Shown in pieces: positions 46,291 to 58,632 of a stretch of DNA of 64,000 nt. The stretch covers positions 1,500,107 to 1,564,106 of the forward strand of contig OY759273.1 of assembly GCA_963662155.1 (NCBI GenBank), given 5' to 3'. The DNA is from Lamellibrachia columna (lineage: Eukaryota > Annelida > Polychaeta > Sabellida > Siboglinidae). Within the stretch, counting starts at the first letter, position 1. Each line of letters begins with the position of its first letter. The position numbers and the translations under genes are program-made. Below the pieces are notes generated by a model. The model was not told the origin of the DNA, did no database searches, and worked only from the letters and a program-made list of their open reading frames with translations.

Positions 46291-47995
46291 GCTAGTTGTA
46301 GGGGAGACTGGGGCTAGTTGTAGGGGAGACAGGAGCTAGTTGTAGGGGAGACTGGGGCTAGTTGTAGGGGAGACGGGCTAGTTGTAGGGGAGACAGGAGC
46401 TAGTTGTAGGGGAGACTGGGGCTAGTTGTAGGGGAGACAGGAGCTAGTTGTAGGGGAGACAGGAGCTAGTTGTAGGGGAGACAGGAGCTAGTTGTAGGGG
46501 AGACAGTAGCTAGTTGTAGGAGAGACAGGAGCTAGTTGTAGGGGAGACAGGGGCTAGTTGTAGGGGAGACTGGGGCTAGTTGTAGGGGAGACTGGGGCTA
46601 GTTGTAGGGGAGACAGGAGCTAGTTGTAGGGGAGACAGGGGCTAGTTGTAGGGGAGACAGGAGCTAGTTGTAGGGGAGACAGGAGCTAGTTGTAGGGGAG
46701 ACAGGAGCTAGTTGTAGGGGAGACTGGGGCTAGTTGTAGGGGAGACAGGAGCTAGTTGTAGGGGAGACAGGAGCTAGTTGTAGGGGAGACAGGAGCTAGT
46801 TGTAGGGGAGACAGGAGCTAGTTGTAGGGGAGACTGGGGCTAGTTGTAGGGGAGACTGGGGCTAGTTGTAGGGGAGACAGGAGCTAGTTGTAGGGGAGAC
46901 AGGAGCTAGTTGTAGGGGAGACAGGAGCTAGTTGTAGGGGAGACAGGAGCTAGTTGTAGGAGAGACAGGAGCTAGTTGTAGGAGAGACAGGAGCTAGTTG
47001 TAGGGGAGACAGGGGCTAGTTGTAGGGGAGACTGGGGCTAGTTGTAGGGGAGACAGGGGCTAGTTGTAGGGGAGACAGGAGCTAGTTGTAGGGGAGACAG
47101 GAGCTAATTGTAGGGGAGACTGGGGCTAGTTGTAGGGGAGACAGGAGCTAGTTGTAGGGGAGACAGGAGCTAGTTGTAGGGGAGACAGGAGCTAGTTGTA
47201 GGGGAGACAGGAGCTAGTTGTAGGGGAGACAGGAGCTAGTTGTAGGAGAGACAGGAGCTAGTTGTAGGGGAGACAGGGGCTAGTTGTAGGGGAGACAGGA
47301 GCTAGTTGTAGGGGAGACTGGGGCTAGTTGTAGAGGAGACAGGAGCTAGTTGTAGGGGAGACAGGGGCTAGTTGTAGGGGAGACAGGAGCTAGTTGTAGG
47401 GGAGACAGAGGCTAGTTGTAGGGGAGACAGGAGCTAGTTGTAGGGGAGACAGGAGCTAGTTGTAGGGGAGACAGGAGCTAGTTGTAGGGGAGACTGGGGC
47501 TAGTTGTAGAGGAGACAGGAGCTAGTTGTAGGGGAGACAGGGGCTAGTTGTAGGGGAGACAGGAGCTAGTTGTAGGGGAGACAGAGGCTAGTTGTAGGGG
47601 AGACAGGAGCTAGTTGTAGGGGAGACAGGAGCTAGTTGTAGGGGAGACAGGAGCTAGTTGTAGGGGAGACAGGGGCTAGTTGTAGGGGAGACAGGGGCTA
47701 GTTGTAGGGGAGACAGGAACTAGTTGTAGGGGAGACAGGAGCTAGTTGTAGGGGAGACAGGAGCTAGTTGTAGGGGAGACAGGAGCTAGTTGTGGGGGAG
47801 ACAGGAGCTAGTTGTAGGGGAGACAGGAGCTAGTTGTAGGGGAGACTGGGGCTAGTTATAGGGTAGACAGGAGCTAGTTGTAGGGGAGAGAGAAGCTAGT
47901 TGTAGGGGAGACAGGAGCTAGTTGTGGGGGAGACAGGAGCTAGTTGTGGGGGAGACAGGAGCTAGTTGTAGGGGAGAGAGGAGCTAGTTGTTGGC
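46290..47995. repeat. 22-bp minisatellite, about 77 copies
   Basis: Unit GCTAGTTGTAGGGGAGACAG plus GA or GG. A TAGAGGAGAC variant recurs at 47331 and 47507, 176 bp (8 units) apart, so part of the array is a higher-order duplication. It abuts a (CA)n tract at 46210-46288. Confidence 0.95.
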
Positions 47996-48664
47996 TTAAC
48001 AGTGTGACCTGGCTATTCTTCGAAGAGAAAAAATTTGCATGTGTGCTGGAGTTCCATAAAACACTAACATTATATAGCCCTTTTGTATTGGGAGTGACGT
48101 AGAGTGATTTAATGAAAGCATTGAGTTACTAAAATGCAAGGAAGGACATCAACATAATAATTTACATGTAATTGATTACGGATTGACAGACGTTTGTTAC
48201 GGCGACAATAAAACTGATGCCGATTGACTAACTAATGCGAATCGAGAATAATAACCTGAATATGTAATGATCGATGTTCTTTTGTTTAAAAAATAAGAGA
48301 CCAATGACGTGAGTGACACTTAGCCATTATCAGCTATTTGGTTGCACCTCCTATCGGTCGGTGGAGAGACCAATCCACAGTCACCGAGTCTCTTATAGTT
48401 GCGTATCGAGCAGCTCTCAGGGGAGAGATATGTCGGCCCCCAGACCCTTGTAGTTCTCCACCAAAACTACTGATAATCCCTATGTGTTGAGCTAGCAACT
48501 TATCTTATGACAACACGTCTACCCGTTTATATACTATGTACACCCTGTTTAGTTGAATTTGTGGTGTGAACTCTTGAAACATGTTAATTTTACATTGATC
48601 TGACATAACATCTACTAATTAAACAATTTAGTTAATTAGAATGTTTCTTATATGTCATAGTTCA
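47996..48664. other. No gene seen
   Basis: AT-rich unique-looking DNA between the 22-bp minisatellite and the LTR-like segment. Confidence 0.5.
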
Positions 48665-48861
48665 TGTTGTAATGGACCAAAGTGTATAACATGCATAAAT
48701 AATATTACTAGTCTATGTTATTGTTATTCATTTATGCAGATGTATTGGTAGAAATTATGCGCATGCGCCGGAAGTGATCACTCTAAGATGGCGTCTACTA
48801 CAACATCGGCCGTGTATCTGTTATCAATAAACCTACATAACCCTGCCTTAGGAATACAACA
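48665..48861 (+). mobile_element. Possible solo LTR (197 bp), or ETS/YY1-type promoter
   Basis: The boundaries TGTTGTA ... TACAACA are inverted. Within lie CCGGAAGTG (ETS), AAGATGGCG (YY1-like) and then ATCAATAAACC, a poly(A) signal close behind the presumed start, as in a short LTR. I find no target duplication or primer-binding site. A 36-codon frame starts in AAGATGGCG but resembles nothing I know. Confidence 0.3.
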
Positions 48862-49920
48862 CACTCCAAGTGGAAAAGGTTTATTATATTGCCAATAGTA
48901 TCATCGAACAGTTGTGTTAACTGGTATGTATGTTTATTATCTATGCATCTAGCAGTTCCCACTGCCGTTACTTTGTGGAACAAATGCACATAACAGCCAA
49001 CAGTCAGTCAAAACGCTTAGAAAGTGTCTCGTCTCCCTGCCAGCAACAGACTAGCCACATTTTCATGCAGCTAATATACAGTCACGAGTTGCATCAGAAG
49101 CAGAAAAAGTTAGTTGTCACTAACAATTAATCTGTCCGTATACACTACTCACAACTCCGTATGAAATGTACAATCGTATGTAGAATGACAGCAGAAAGGT
49201 TCATAGAACCATCCTCGAAATATGTATCAAAATTAACACCATATCAAATATGTGTACTCCGTAGTATAGATATTATTTATCTATAAAACCAAATTACGTT
49301 TATACATAAACCATCCGCATTCAGTTAGGTCACAAATTCGTTGTCTGTAATGCACCTTTTGTTTTCATAGTAGCTGGCTCGAAGCATTTCTTTGTTCACC
49401 CATTTCGCCCGACTGGCTGTCAACGCAATGCACTTCTACCTATTTAGCTGATATCAGCGTTTACAGCCAACACCACAGGAAGCACGCAGTGTGTCCTATG
49501 GACATACAACGTATGTTGAAACAGATATCATGCAAGTAAACACGGATTTAGCACACGAAATGCTGTCTTGCACACTCCTCCATATTTCTTCAATTGGTCG
49601 TTCTTCAGTCATGATAGGCCCTACACAGTATGCCATTTGTCATTTCATTAGCACAAGCACCAACTTCGCATGGATTGTTATATACGACACGCTAAATGCA
49701 AGAATTCCCTGCATGCTGGCTGGTGGACAGAAATTAACGCTTAGTCTTTTGTCTGTGCTGGCGGAGGTAATCAACGAACCACGACAGGCATTGTCCGTGC
49801 GCACGGACGGCGTTGTCCTGTTTGCATAAGATAATCTTTAGCAGCACCACGCCTTGACACGTGTCAACGCCGTGAATGACGTTGTAATCCTCACTTAGAA
49901 GCGCAATTTCTATATCGCAA
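48862..49920. other. No gene recognised
   Basis: One 112-codon plus-strand frame (49491-49829) has no family resemblance, no repeat structure and no splice-site support. Confidence 0.45.
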
Positions 49921-50660
49921 TTATTCTGGTATCCTAACTATATCGATACATGCGTATTATTCTATTGAGGATACGTAATCGTTCTATTTACAGCAATTTT
50001 ATCAACACGTTTACACACAAAATAATAGTACGCATCAGTTAGTGTGCGTTCCGTGTTCTGCAGTAAATGTGACTTCAATGTGGGCAGAAAAGGACAGCCC
50101 CTTACACTGGACTCCCAAGCACGCACACACGCATACATGAGGGAGGGAGGGAGGCGGGGATGGAAGCAGACAGACAGGAACAATGCTTTCGTGGGATCCA
50201 GTCCTTGGGATTGTTCAAAGTGTTTTACATTTGAACCCGTGGCAGAAATATTCGTTCAAAATCCACCTCAACTTCTCTGGGAAGCAATTATTCTGGTATA
50301 CCAATTGTATCGGCAAATGTATACTTTTATGTCGAGAATACGTAATCATTCTGTTTAAAGCAATTTTCTGAAAACATTTACACACAAAAACCAACAGTAC
50401 ACATTAGTTGGTGTGCATTCAATGTTCTGCAGTAAATGTACCTGTGACTTCAATGTGGACAGAATATGATTCACAAGCACGCATGAGGGGTGTAGGCGGG
50501 TAGGGAAGCAGACAGGGAGGGTGGCAGGCAGATATGCTGGAAAAGTATGTTCGTTGTATCCAGTCATTTGTACTGTTCAAAGTGTTTTACACTTCACCCC
50601 CTAGCACACCTGTCCATTCCAACTCCATCTCGACTTCTCTGGGAAGCACTCAGCCAAGCT
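49921..50660 (+). repeat. Tandem duplication, period about 367 bp, two copies
   Basis: TTATTCTGGTAT ... CAGTAAATGTGACTTCAATG recurs at 49921 and 50288. The TTCAAAGTGTTTTACA segment occurs at 50214, 50576 and also, outside this block, at about 9675, so it is part of a dispersed repeat. Confidence 0.7.
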
Positions 50661-50784
50661 ACAGTTACTGCACGAAGACCATTCGTACATATATTCACCG
50701 CCCATATAACCAAGTATTCATTGATACAAATGAATGAGTTGTGGTAACGCTTGGTGAAACAAATTGCCAAAGCTTCGAAACGGC

Positions 50785-50865
50785 AGAAAGAGGGTTCAAA
50801 CTAGGGTTTTCACGACTGAGAGCCTGACGTTCTATCCGGAACGCTACCACGCCCCATTCGATGGG
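50785..50865 (-). repeat. tRNA-derived SINE head (candidate)
   Basis: On the minus strand GCGTGGTAGCGTTCCGGATA resembles a tRNA 5' half with an A box (TGGTAGCGTTCCGG). AGTTTGAACCC about 35 bp downstream resembles a B box. No proper cloverleaf closes, so a SINE head rather than a tRNA gene. Confidence 0.4.
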
Positions 50866-50983
50866 AGAGAAGGAGACGCGGGAGGGTGTGGGGCAGAGAA
50901 GAAGCGAGCGATGGAAAGGAGGCATCGCGGGAGGGAGACATGGCGTGTGTTTTTAATGCGGACAAGTACACGTGTTTATCAAT

Positions 50984-52477
50984 ATTTAACAAGATTTAAC
51001 AAGATTTGCCATCCAAGCCAAAGGCCCAGATGGCAAGTGGACAAGGAAGCCATTGGCTTATCGAGAGTCCAACAATGTTCATCTACTTATAACCCGCCCT
51101 CCTGAGATATGTGTCAACCTTGTTTTTAAACATATTCACGCTGCTAGCAGTTACACAATCTGTAGACAATTTGTTCCATTCATTTATTGTCCTCTGTGAG
51201 AACGAGTGCTTCCTGATGTCCAATCTACATTGATCCTTTACTAATTTTACCTCATGTCCTCTAGTTCTGCTATCCTTCTTGAGTGAGAAAAACATATTTC
51301 TATAAATATTTTCATACCCATTCAATATCTTAAAAACTTCAATCTGATCTCCTCTTAACCTCCTTGTCTCTAGAGTTGTTAAACCACATTCTTTCAGGCG
51401 TTCTTCATAACTAAGGTCTCTAAGTTCTGGAATCATTTTAGTTGCTCTCCTTTGTATACGTTCAAGCGTATCTATATCCTTCTTACGATATGGTCTCCAT
51501 GCTTGTATACAGTATTCTAAATGAGGTCTAACTATTGCTTTATAAAGAGGTATAATTAACTTTTTTTCCCTTGTATGTTATGTTTCTTCTAATCAATCCA
51601 AGAATTTGATTACCCTTTGAAGCTGCAATACCACACTGCTCTGAAACTTTCATATCAGCGCTTATTGTAACTCCTAAGTCCTTTTCTTTTACAGTAGTAC
51701 CCAGAACATTATCTCCCATTTTATAGTTTACATCCAAGTTCCCATGTCCTGTATATAGGCATTTACATTTCCCAAAATTGAACAACATCTGCCATTTCTC
51801 AGACCATTTCACTAATCTGTCTAGATCGTTTTGTAAATATTGTTTATCACCATCAGTATTAACCTTTCTAAACAGTTTTGTGTCATCTGCAAATTTCAGT
51901 ATGTTACTTGTTATACTGTCGTCCAAGTCATTGATATATATTAAGAATAATATAGGTCCTAATACTGATCCTTGAGGTACCCCACTCAAAACCGAAATTT
52001 GAAACTTCTCCATCTACTACAACACGCTGTCTTCTGTCAGTCAGCCATTGTTCTATCCAGTCAGTTTTGCTATCCCCGATACCATGGGCTTTTAATTTAA
52101 GTAGTAATCTTTGATGTGGCACTTTGTCAAAAGCTTTCTGAAAATCTAAGTAGATAATATCTACTGGTGATCCAACGTCTATCCACTTAGTGATTTCTTC
52201 CAAAAAACATAACATATTTGTTAAGCATGACCTCGCTTTAAGGAATCCATGTTGAGATGAATTTAATAATTTATGCTTAACGAGTAAGTCCACCATATGG
52301 TCTTTAATTAACCTTTCTAATAATTTACAAATCACTGACGTTAAACTCACTGGTCTGTAATTTTCTGACTTATTTCTCGAACCCTTTTTAAATAATGGTA
52401 TGATGTTTGCTTCTTTCCATTCAAACGGAACAACTCCCTCTTTTAATGACAAGTTGAATACTCTTGCAATAATAAGG
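50984..52477 (-). pseudogene. 5'-truncated CR1/L2-like LINE, family B
   Basis: Three frames (52485-51928, 52013-51540, 51436-51083) together give an RT from IIPLFKKGSRNKSENYRPVS through YLDFQKAFD, GVPQGSVLGP and FADDTKLFRKV to the C-terminal block. There are at least two frameshifts. The 3' end has the same TCTTGTTAAA tail as family A but distinct 3' UTR sequence. The 5' edge coincides with the family A tail, as if B had inserted into that tail. Confidence 0.8.
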
Positions 52478-53705
52478 TTTAACAAGATTTAACAAAATTG
52501 CCATCTCAACAACAAGTTCCTGATGGCAAGTGGACAACGAAGCCATTGGCTTATCGAGAGTCCAACAATTTTCTCATCTATGTGTAGCCCGCCCTTATCA
52601 GATATCTGTCAATTCTATTTTTAAACATATTCACACTACCAGCATTAACACAATCATTTGGCAGTTTGTTCCATTCATTTATCACCCTCTGTGAGAAAGA
52701 GTACTTTCTCATGTCCAACCTACACTGCTCCTTAACTAATGCTGCTTTGTGTCCTCTGGTTCTACTGCCTTCTTTAAGTTTGAAAAACATATTCCTATCA
52801 ACATCCTCATAACCGTTCACTATTTTAAACACTTCTATTTGGTCTCCTCTTAGTCTCCTGGTCTCTAGTGTTGTCAAACCACATTGTAATAAGCGACTTT
52901 CGTAACTAAGGTCTCTTAATTCTGGAATCATCTTAGTTGCTCTTCGTTGTTTTCTTTCTAGCTTATCTATGTCTTTTTTACGATATGGCCTCCATGCTTG
53001 AATACAATATTCCAAATGTGGTCTAACTATTGCTTTGTACAGGGGTACAATTAGATGTTTCTCCTTATACGTGATAGTTCTCCTAATTAGCCCTAGAATT
53101 TGATTTCCTTTCGAAGCAGCAATCCCACATTGCTCTGAAACTTTCATGTCAGCATTAAATGTTACTCCTAAATCCTTTTCTTGTGTGGTTCTACCTAGTA
53201 CAGCATCCCCCATTTTATATTCCTCGTCCATATTTCCATGTCCTATGTGTATACATTTACACTTCCCAAAATTGAATAACATTTGCCATTTTTCTGACCA
53301 TTTAACTAATTTTTCTAGATCATCCTGTAAACTTTGTTTATCTGTATCATTAGTAACCTTTCTGAATACTTTTGTGTCATCTGCAAATTTGAGTACTTTG
53401 CTAGATATGTCATCTTCCAAATCATTTATATATATTAAAAACAGTATAGGGCCTAACACTGATCCCTGTGGTACCCCACTCAAAACAGATTTCCAGTTTG
53501 AAATCTTACCATCTACTATTACTCTCTGTCTTCTGTGTGTAAGCCACTTTTCTATCCAGTTGATTACATCATTGCCTATACCATGGGCTTTTAGTTTAAG
53601 TAACAATCTTTGATGTGGCACTTTATCGAAAGCTTTCTGAAAATCTAAGTAGACAACATCCACTGGTGACCCGTCATCTACCCACTTTGTAATTTCTTCT
53701 AATAT
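52478..53705 (-). pseudogene. 5'-truncated CR1/L2-like LINE, family A (RT to 3' tail)
   Basis: An open frame of about 370 codons of LINE reads from EEITKWVDDGSPVDVVYLDF (RT motif A) through SGVPQGSVLGP, FADDTKVFRKV and the conserved C-terminal region (RRATKMIPELRDLSYE, SFSQRVINEWNKLPND). It ends in a 3' UTR and a tail of repeated TCTTGTTAAA (minus strand). The first residues of the longer frame (upstream of 53705) are flanking DNA. The frame is unbroken, so this copy is relatively young; the endonuclease and ORF1 are missing. Its tail abuts family B at 52477. Confidence 0.85.
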
Positions 53706-54124
53706 GTAATATGGCAATGGTTCACACCACACTGTAGCTTCCTCATGCGTGCGTCTTACTGCTAACATTAGTACGAAGAGCAAAATAATAAACCGCGCAA
53801 AAACAAATGTTCCAACATAGGCCTGTATAGCTCAATGAGCGTACCAGCTCACGGCATTTGGATATTATTAAACGTCGGAGGGGAGCGTGGGGTACGAAGT
53901 CAACACTTGTGTAGCACGCGGTGTCCGTGTTGGGGAGCGTTGAATGCTCTACCAAAGATGATTGATTGTTTTTTTTTTTACTGTTTACATCATCTAACGT
54001 GTGTCCTAGAGCGAATCAAACAATGGTATCGCATCAAAGAGACGTCGGAGTCGTGCATCAGTGTTTTAAGTAGGCAAAATTTTTCGCCCCGCTCTTCGTC
54101 TCTGGGGCGAAAGGCCTGACGTGC
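53706..54124. other. No gene seen
   Basis: Unique-looking DNA between the truncated LINE and the 660-bp repeat. Confidence 0.5.
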
Positions 54125-54790
54125 ATTTGCTAAAGCGCCATTTTGGCAGTTCCGTAGCCATTTGGCTACGGAACTAATAACTTAAGTTTTAAAACCGATA
54201 CGCACTAACCGTTTCACATGTGTATTCTGTGACATACAACCGACAATTGGGCGTCAAGAAACTGAAGAAATGTGCTCCAAATAATTACTTATGAGTACTT
54301 TTATCGGTGACATAGAAAACATTTCACAATTAGCCGCCATACTGTGCACGTGATGTTGCCTTTGGGTCACATGATCAAACGCGATTTCGTGTAGAATGAG
54401 GCCAGAATGGGCCAGCAGCACAGACATAAATAAAACACCCGTTAGTAAGTTAGTAGTTTATAGGGGCATTATTAATGATGTAACTCTATGGCCAGCAGAC
54501 GGCAATTCTTAGCGTGACTTTATATAGATCTATGGAAATCCCGCGTGCTATTCTCGCTCACAACAACATCCGGTTATATACAAACCTTGACAAGCACATG
54601 CGTTCTGACAAAAAGGTAATAATTTCACACTTTTACATGGTTATTGTCAGGTAACTTTAGTGATATACATATAAGAATGCATACAGACACGAAAGACGTG
54701 TTTATTGCTCTGTTTATGGCGTTTTTGTAAGGTTTCACGTTTCATGAAAATACTTACGTTTCGGCCGAGCGAGATCTTCGCCGTACTAGT
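54125..54790 (+). repeat. 660-bp direct repeat, copy 1
   Basis: Matches 60340-60995 over its whole length with scattered substitutions. A perfect 28-nt hairpin (54148-54175, 13-bp arms, TT loop, arm TTCCGTAGCCA) lies near its start. Homology stops shortly after CGAGATCTTCGCC, before the point where ORF1 would begin, so only the leader is present here. Confidence 0.75.
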
Positions 54791-55698
54791 AGCAACAGCC
54801 AGATAGAAAAACATTGTAGGGCGATTGACTTTGCCTATGTTTTAAGTGACCTGGATGGAGGCAGAGTCTTTCAAGAGCAGTTGCTGTAGACGTCGGAGAT
54901 TGGATGAAGATTGCATGACGTCGAACAAGACAGGTGCTGCCGAGCGCCGTCGCCATGTAGTTCGCTGTTGTCGATGAACTCTCGCGTCAAACATACGACC
55001 AACTTGTCGCCGTTGTCGAAGCCGCCTATTTTCGAAGCGCCGACGTCGTCCTGATAGACAGGGTTGGCGGCGTGTTGGAATTAGTCTCTACCTCTCCATT
55101 TCCCCCCTCCCTTTTAACCTACTTTCTCTTTTTTTTCTTTTAATTTTTTTACGATGCGTATGTGTACGCTCGATACGCACAAAGATCGCCTTCGCGGTTC
55201 TGATGGCACCGAGGCGTGACTATTGCGCAAATCGCACACGCGCCATGTTTATCATGCAATCGGTTCCGCCGTTTTGATGTGTAAAACTGATTAAAAGTGG
55301 CCTAAAACACAATATTTTAAAAGAATATACGAACTGTTTTACTGGAACGTATGCGGAATGGTGCAAGGAACGCATCAGGTAAAAAATTCTGGAAAAATCG
55401 TCGGCATAAAGCCCTAATAATTTAGGCCAGTTAAGTAAACGATTACCGCCTATGCTATGGATTACGGTATGGGTGCATGGGACTATTATATGTTTTGTTG
55501 ACAGAGAAATATTCACGAGGTTATGTTTAATTTTGTAGAAGAAAGTAAGTTGTTTTGTAATCGTCGTTGTTTTAATGTCTGCCAGCCAAGTTTGTGTATT
55601 AGGTGTGTGACGCTTGTTTAAGACGGATGTTAGGAGGCGCGGGCATATGTAGGCAGAGTCATCCGCCCCACTCTTGAGCTAGCCTAGGGGCGGAGATC

Positions 55699-55700
<2 letters not shown>
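54791..55700. other. No gene seen
   Basis: GC-richer than its neighbours around 54840-55080, with several GACGTCG motifs; otherwise unremarkable. Confidence 0.5.
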
Positions 55701-55734
<34 letters not shown>

Positions 55735-55761
55735 CCTCTTCGGTCTTCAGGCAAAATCTGC

Positions 55762-58632
55762 CTATGTACCGCTCTTAGCTAGTCTTAGAGTGGCTTTGTA
55801 GTCATATTTGACTGTCTGGTTTCGCCAGTGTTTGTCTAGTCGATTTTTAAGCGTATTTACTGACGGTGCAGTGACGACGGTGTCCGGAAGTGAATTCTAA
55901 ATATTAATGACTCTCTGGCTAAAGAAATGCCTCCTTAATTCCCGTTTACTCCGGTCCTTGAACAACTTTAGAGAATGACCCCGTGTGCCTTCGTACAAGT
56001 CTTTTTTAAACATATCGTGCGAAAAGGTAAAAATGCCATGCAAGTATTTATACACATCAATAATATCTCCTCGTAAACGATGATAGGTCAGTGTTGGTAA
56101 ATTTAATGCCTTTAATCTAGATTCATAATCTAAATGTCTCAGTACTGGGACCATCCTAGTAGCTCTTCTCTGGACAGCCTACAGAGCATCAATATCATGC
56201 TGGTACTGCGGTGACCAGACTACCACTCCGTATTCCAAAGTAGGACGGACTAGTCCCTTATATAAATGTAGAAAGGTTGTCCTGTCCAAGTATTGATATG
56301 TTCGTCGTATTACACCCAGCAATCTATTTGTTTTTGACACTGCCTGCTGTACCTGTTGTGTAAATTTTAACTGGTCATCAACTAGGATGCCCAGGTCTTT
56401 CTCTACATGGCTACACTCCAGAGGATTTGCACCTGCTTCTGTTGTCAAAGTATAAGTAAATTCTGGGTGCCCATGTCCAATTCTTAGAACTTTGCATTTA
56501 TCTGGGTGAAATTTTAACTGCCACTTTTCAGCCCAGTCTTGTAATCTGTCTATGTCTTTCTGTAGGTTTATACAATCTTGCCTCGTTGAAGTTTTGTGAT
56601 ATATTTTTGTATCGTCTGTGAAAATCTTCATGTCACATGTTACAACATTTGTTAAATCATTAATATATAGTATAAAAAGAATAGGTCCAAGGACACTGCC
56701 CTGTGGTACCCCACTTACTACTTCCGTCCACGAAGATGCTGCTCCATTTACTAATACACAGTGTTTGCGACAGGTGAGAAATGTTTCAATCCATTTAAGA
56801 AGTTTTCCCTTTATTCCGTATCCTTTTAACTTTGCTAGCAGTCTCTGGTGTGGTACTGAGTCAAAAGCCTTCTTTAAATCCATGTATATTGCATCTACAC
56901 ATTCTCCATCGTCTAATATTTTTGTCCAGTCTTCCAATGTTGAGATTAGTTGTGTGGTACATGATCTCCCAGCAATGAAACCATGCTGCTGGTCTGAAAT
57001 TAATTTGTTTTTTCCATGTGTGTTATTATGGCATCTTTGACCAGGGATTCCATGACTTTACATGCCACTGCCGTCAAGCTAACTGGCCTGTAGTTTGCCG
57101 CTAGGTGTCTACTGCCTTTCTTAAATATTGGCGATACATTTGCAATTTTCCAGACTTTTGGTAGTATGCCTGTATCCAGTGACTTCCTAAATATGATGAA
57201 CAGTGGCATTTTCAATTCTTTAGCAAGTTCTTTTAGTACCCGGGGATGTATGCCATCAGGACTTGGTGATTTCCCGATTTTGAGGTTTTCTAATTTCTTT
57301 TCAACATCGTCAGCAGTGAAGTTGATATCATCTAGATTATCAATTCCCTGATGCTCCTCAAATGTTGGCACATTTATTAGGTCTTCTCTAGTAAAGACAT
57401 CACTAAAGAATTTACACAGGACCTCTGCCTTCTCTTTATCTGTGGTTGTCAGTTCTGCATTTTCCTCCGTTTGGAGATCACCAATTCTTGGTCTTGTTTT
57501 CATCTTTGACCGAGCATAGCTCCAGAAATGCTTTGGGTTACTTTTAATATCTTTTGCTATGGACTGCTCCAGTGTCTTGACTGCTTGTCGAGTAGCCTTT
57601 CTTGCTTGATTCCTAGCTTTGGTGTAATCTAGGTAGTCTTTCCATTCCTTTGTCCGTAGGTACTTTTTCCAAGCCCTATGTTTCTTTCTCACTTTGTCCA
57701 GTGTTTTCGCATTCATCCATACTGGCTTATATTTTCTTGTTTGCCCTGATTTCTTCTTTGGGATACACTCGTGCTATGCCTGTTTAAGCCTACTTATAAG
57801 CAATTCCCAGCTCTCCTCTGCATCAAGATTCACGAATTTGGTTTCCCAGTCATCTTGCAGCATTCCTCGTAATTTTTGATAGTTTCCTTTCTCATACAGA
57901 AATGATTTGCCACTTTGACCTGTAACTGGTGTTTGACATTGGTACGTGAATGTGATCAAACAGTGATCGCTCTTTCCGAGAGGATCCTTTACATCGTAGT
58001 TGTTTACCATTTCGTCTTCATTTGTAAATATCAAGTCTAATAGATGTGGGACTTGGTTTACCCTGTAGCGTGTTGGTTCCATGATATGTTGTGTAAGAAA
58101 AGCATCTCTAATGCTTTCCAGGAACTGGTTTTCTGTTCTGCTTGCTTTCTCACAAATCTTTGAATCATCCACCCAGTCAATGTGTGGATAGTTAAAATCT
58201 CCCATCATTAGGATGTGGGAAGCATTTGCCTCGTTTATCTTGCCTATTAGTTGGCATAATTTTTCATTATTGGTATCACTGCTGTTAGGGCTACGGTATA
58301 TGCACCCAATAAGTATCTTGTCTTTTCCGGCTAATCGTACCTCTGCCCAAACACATTCTTCAAATGTTGCAGTATCATTTATGGTAGACTCGGTAGGTTT
58401 AAGTGTCCTATGAATATATAGGCATATTCCCCTCCCGTCTTTCTCCAAATTTGAGAATAATTCATACCCTTCTAGTTGAAGTTCACATGGTACTATGTTG
58501 AACCTACATTTCTTTGGTTTCACCTCTGATTCCTATAATCATTGGTTGTGATTGTGTCACTTGTGCTTTTAATCCAGATAGTTTATTCATAAGTGAGTCA
58601 GCATTTGTGTACATACAATTTATTTTGTTCAT
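55762..58632 (-). pseudogene. ORF2 (endonuclease-reverse transcriptase) of a near-complete CR1/L2-like LINE
   Basis: ORF2 starts with an ATG overlapping the ORF1 stop (ATGA, 58632-58629), reading MNKINCMYTNADSLMNKLSG. The apurinic-like endonuclease domain follows, with motifs GDFNYPHIDW and SDHCLI (58523-57774). Then comes a linker (57716-57000) and the reverse transcriptase (56937-56179) with AIYMDLKKAFD, SGVPQGSVLGPILF and FTDD; the usual third motif is FADD, so the Thr may be a substitution. A C-terminal segment runs to 55762. Lesions I can see are a frameshift near 58525, TAG near 57776, a frameshift in an A-run near 57010, TAG near 56176 and TAG in place of a likely Trp near 55896. So few lesions imply a young but inactive copy. 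Confidence 0.85.

Noticed and set aside
49491..49829. 112-codon plus-strand frame as a gene
   Set aside because: No recognisable domain, signal or neighbouring exon; length is compatible with chance in this composition.
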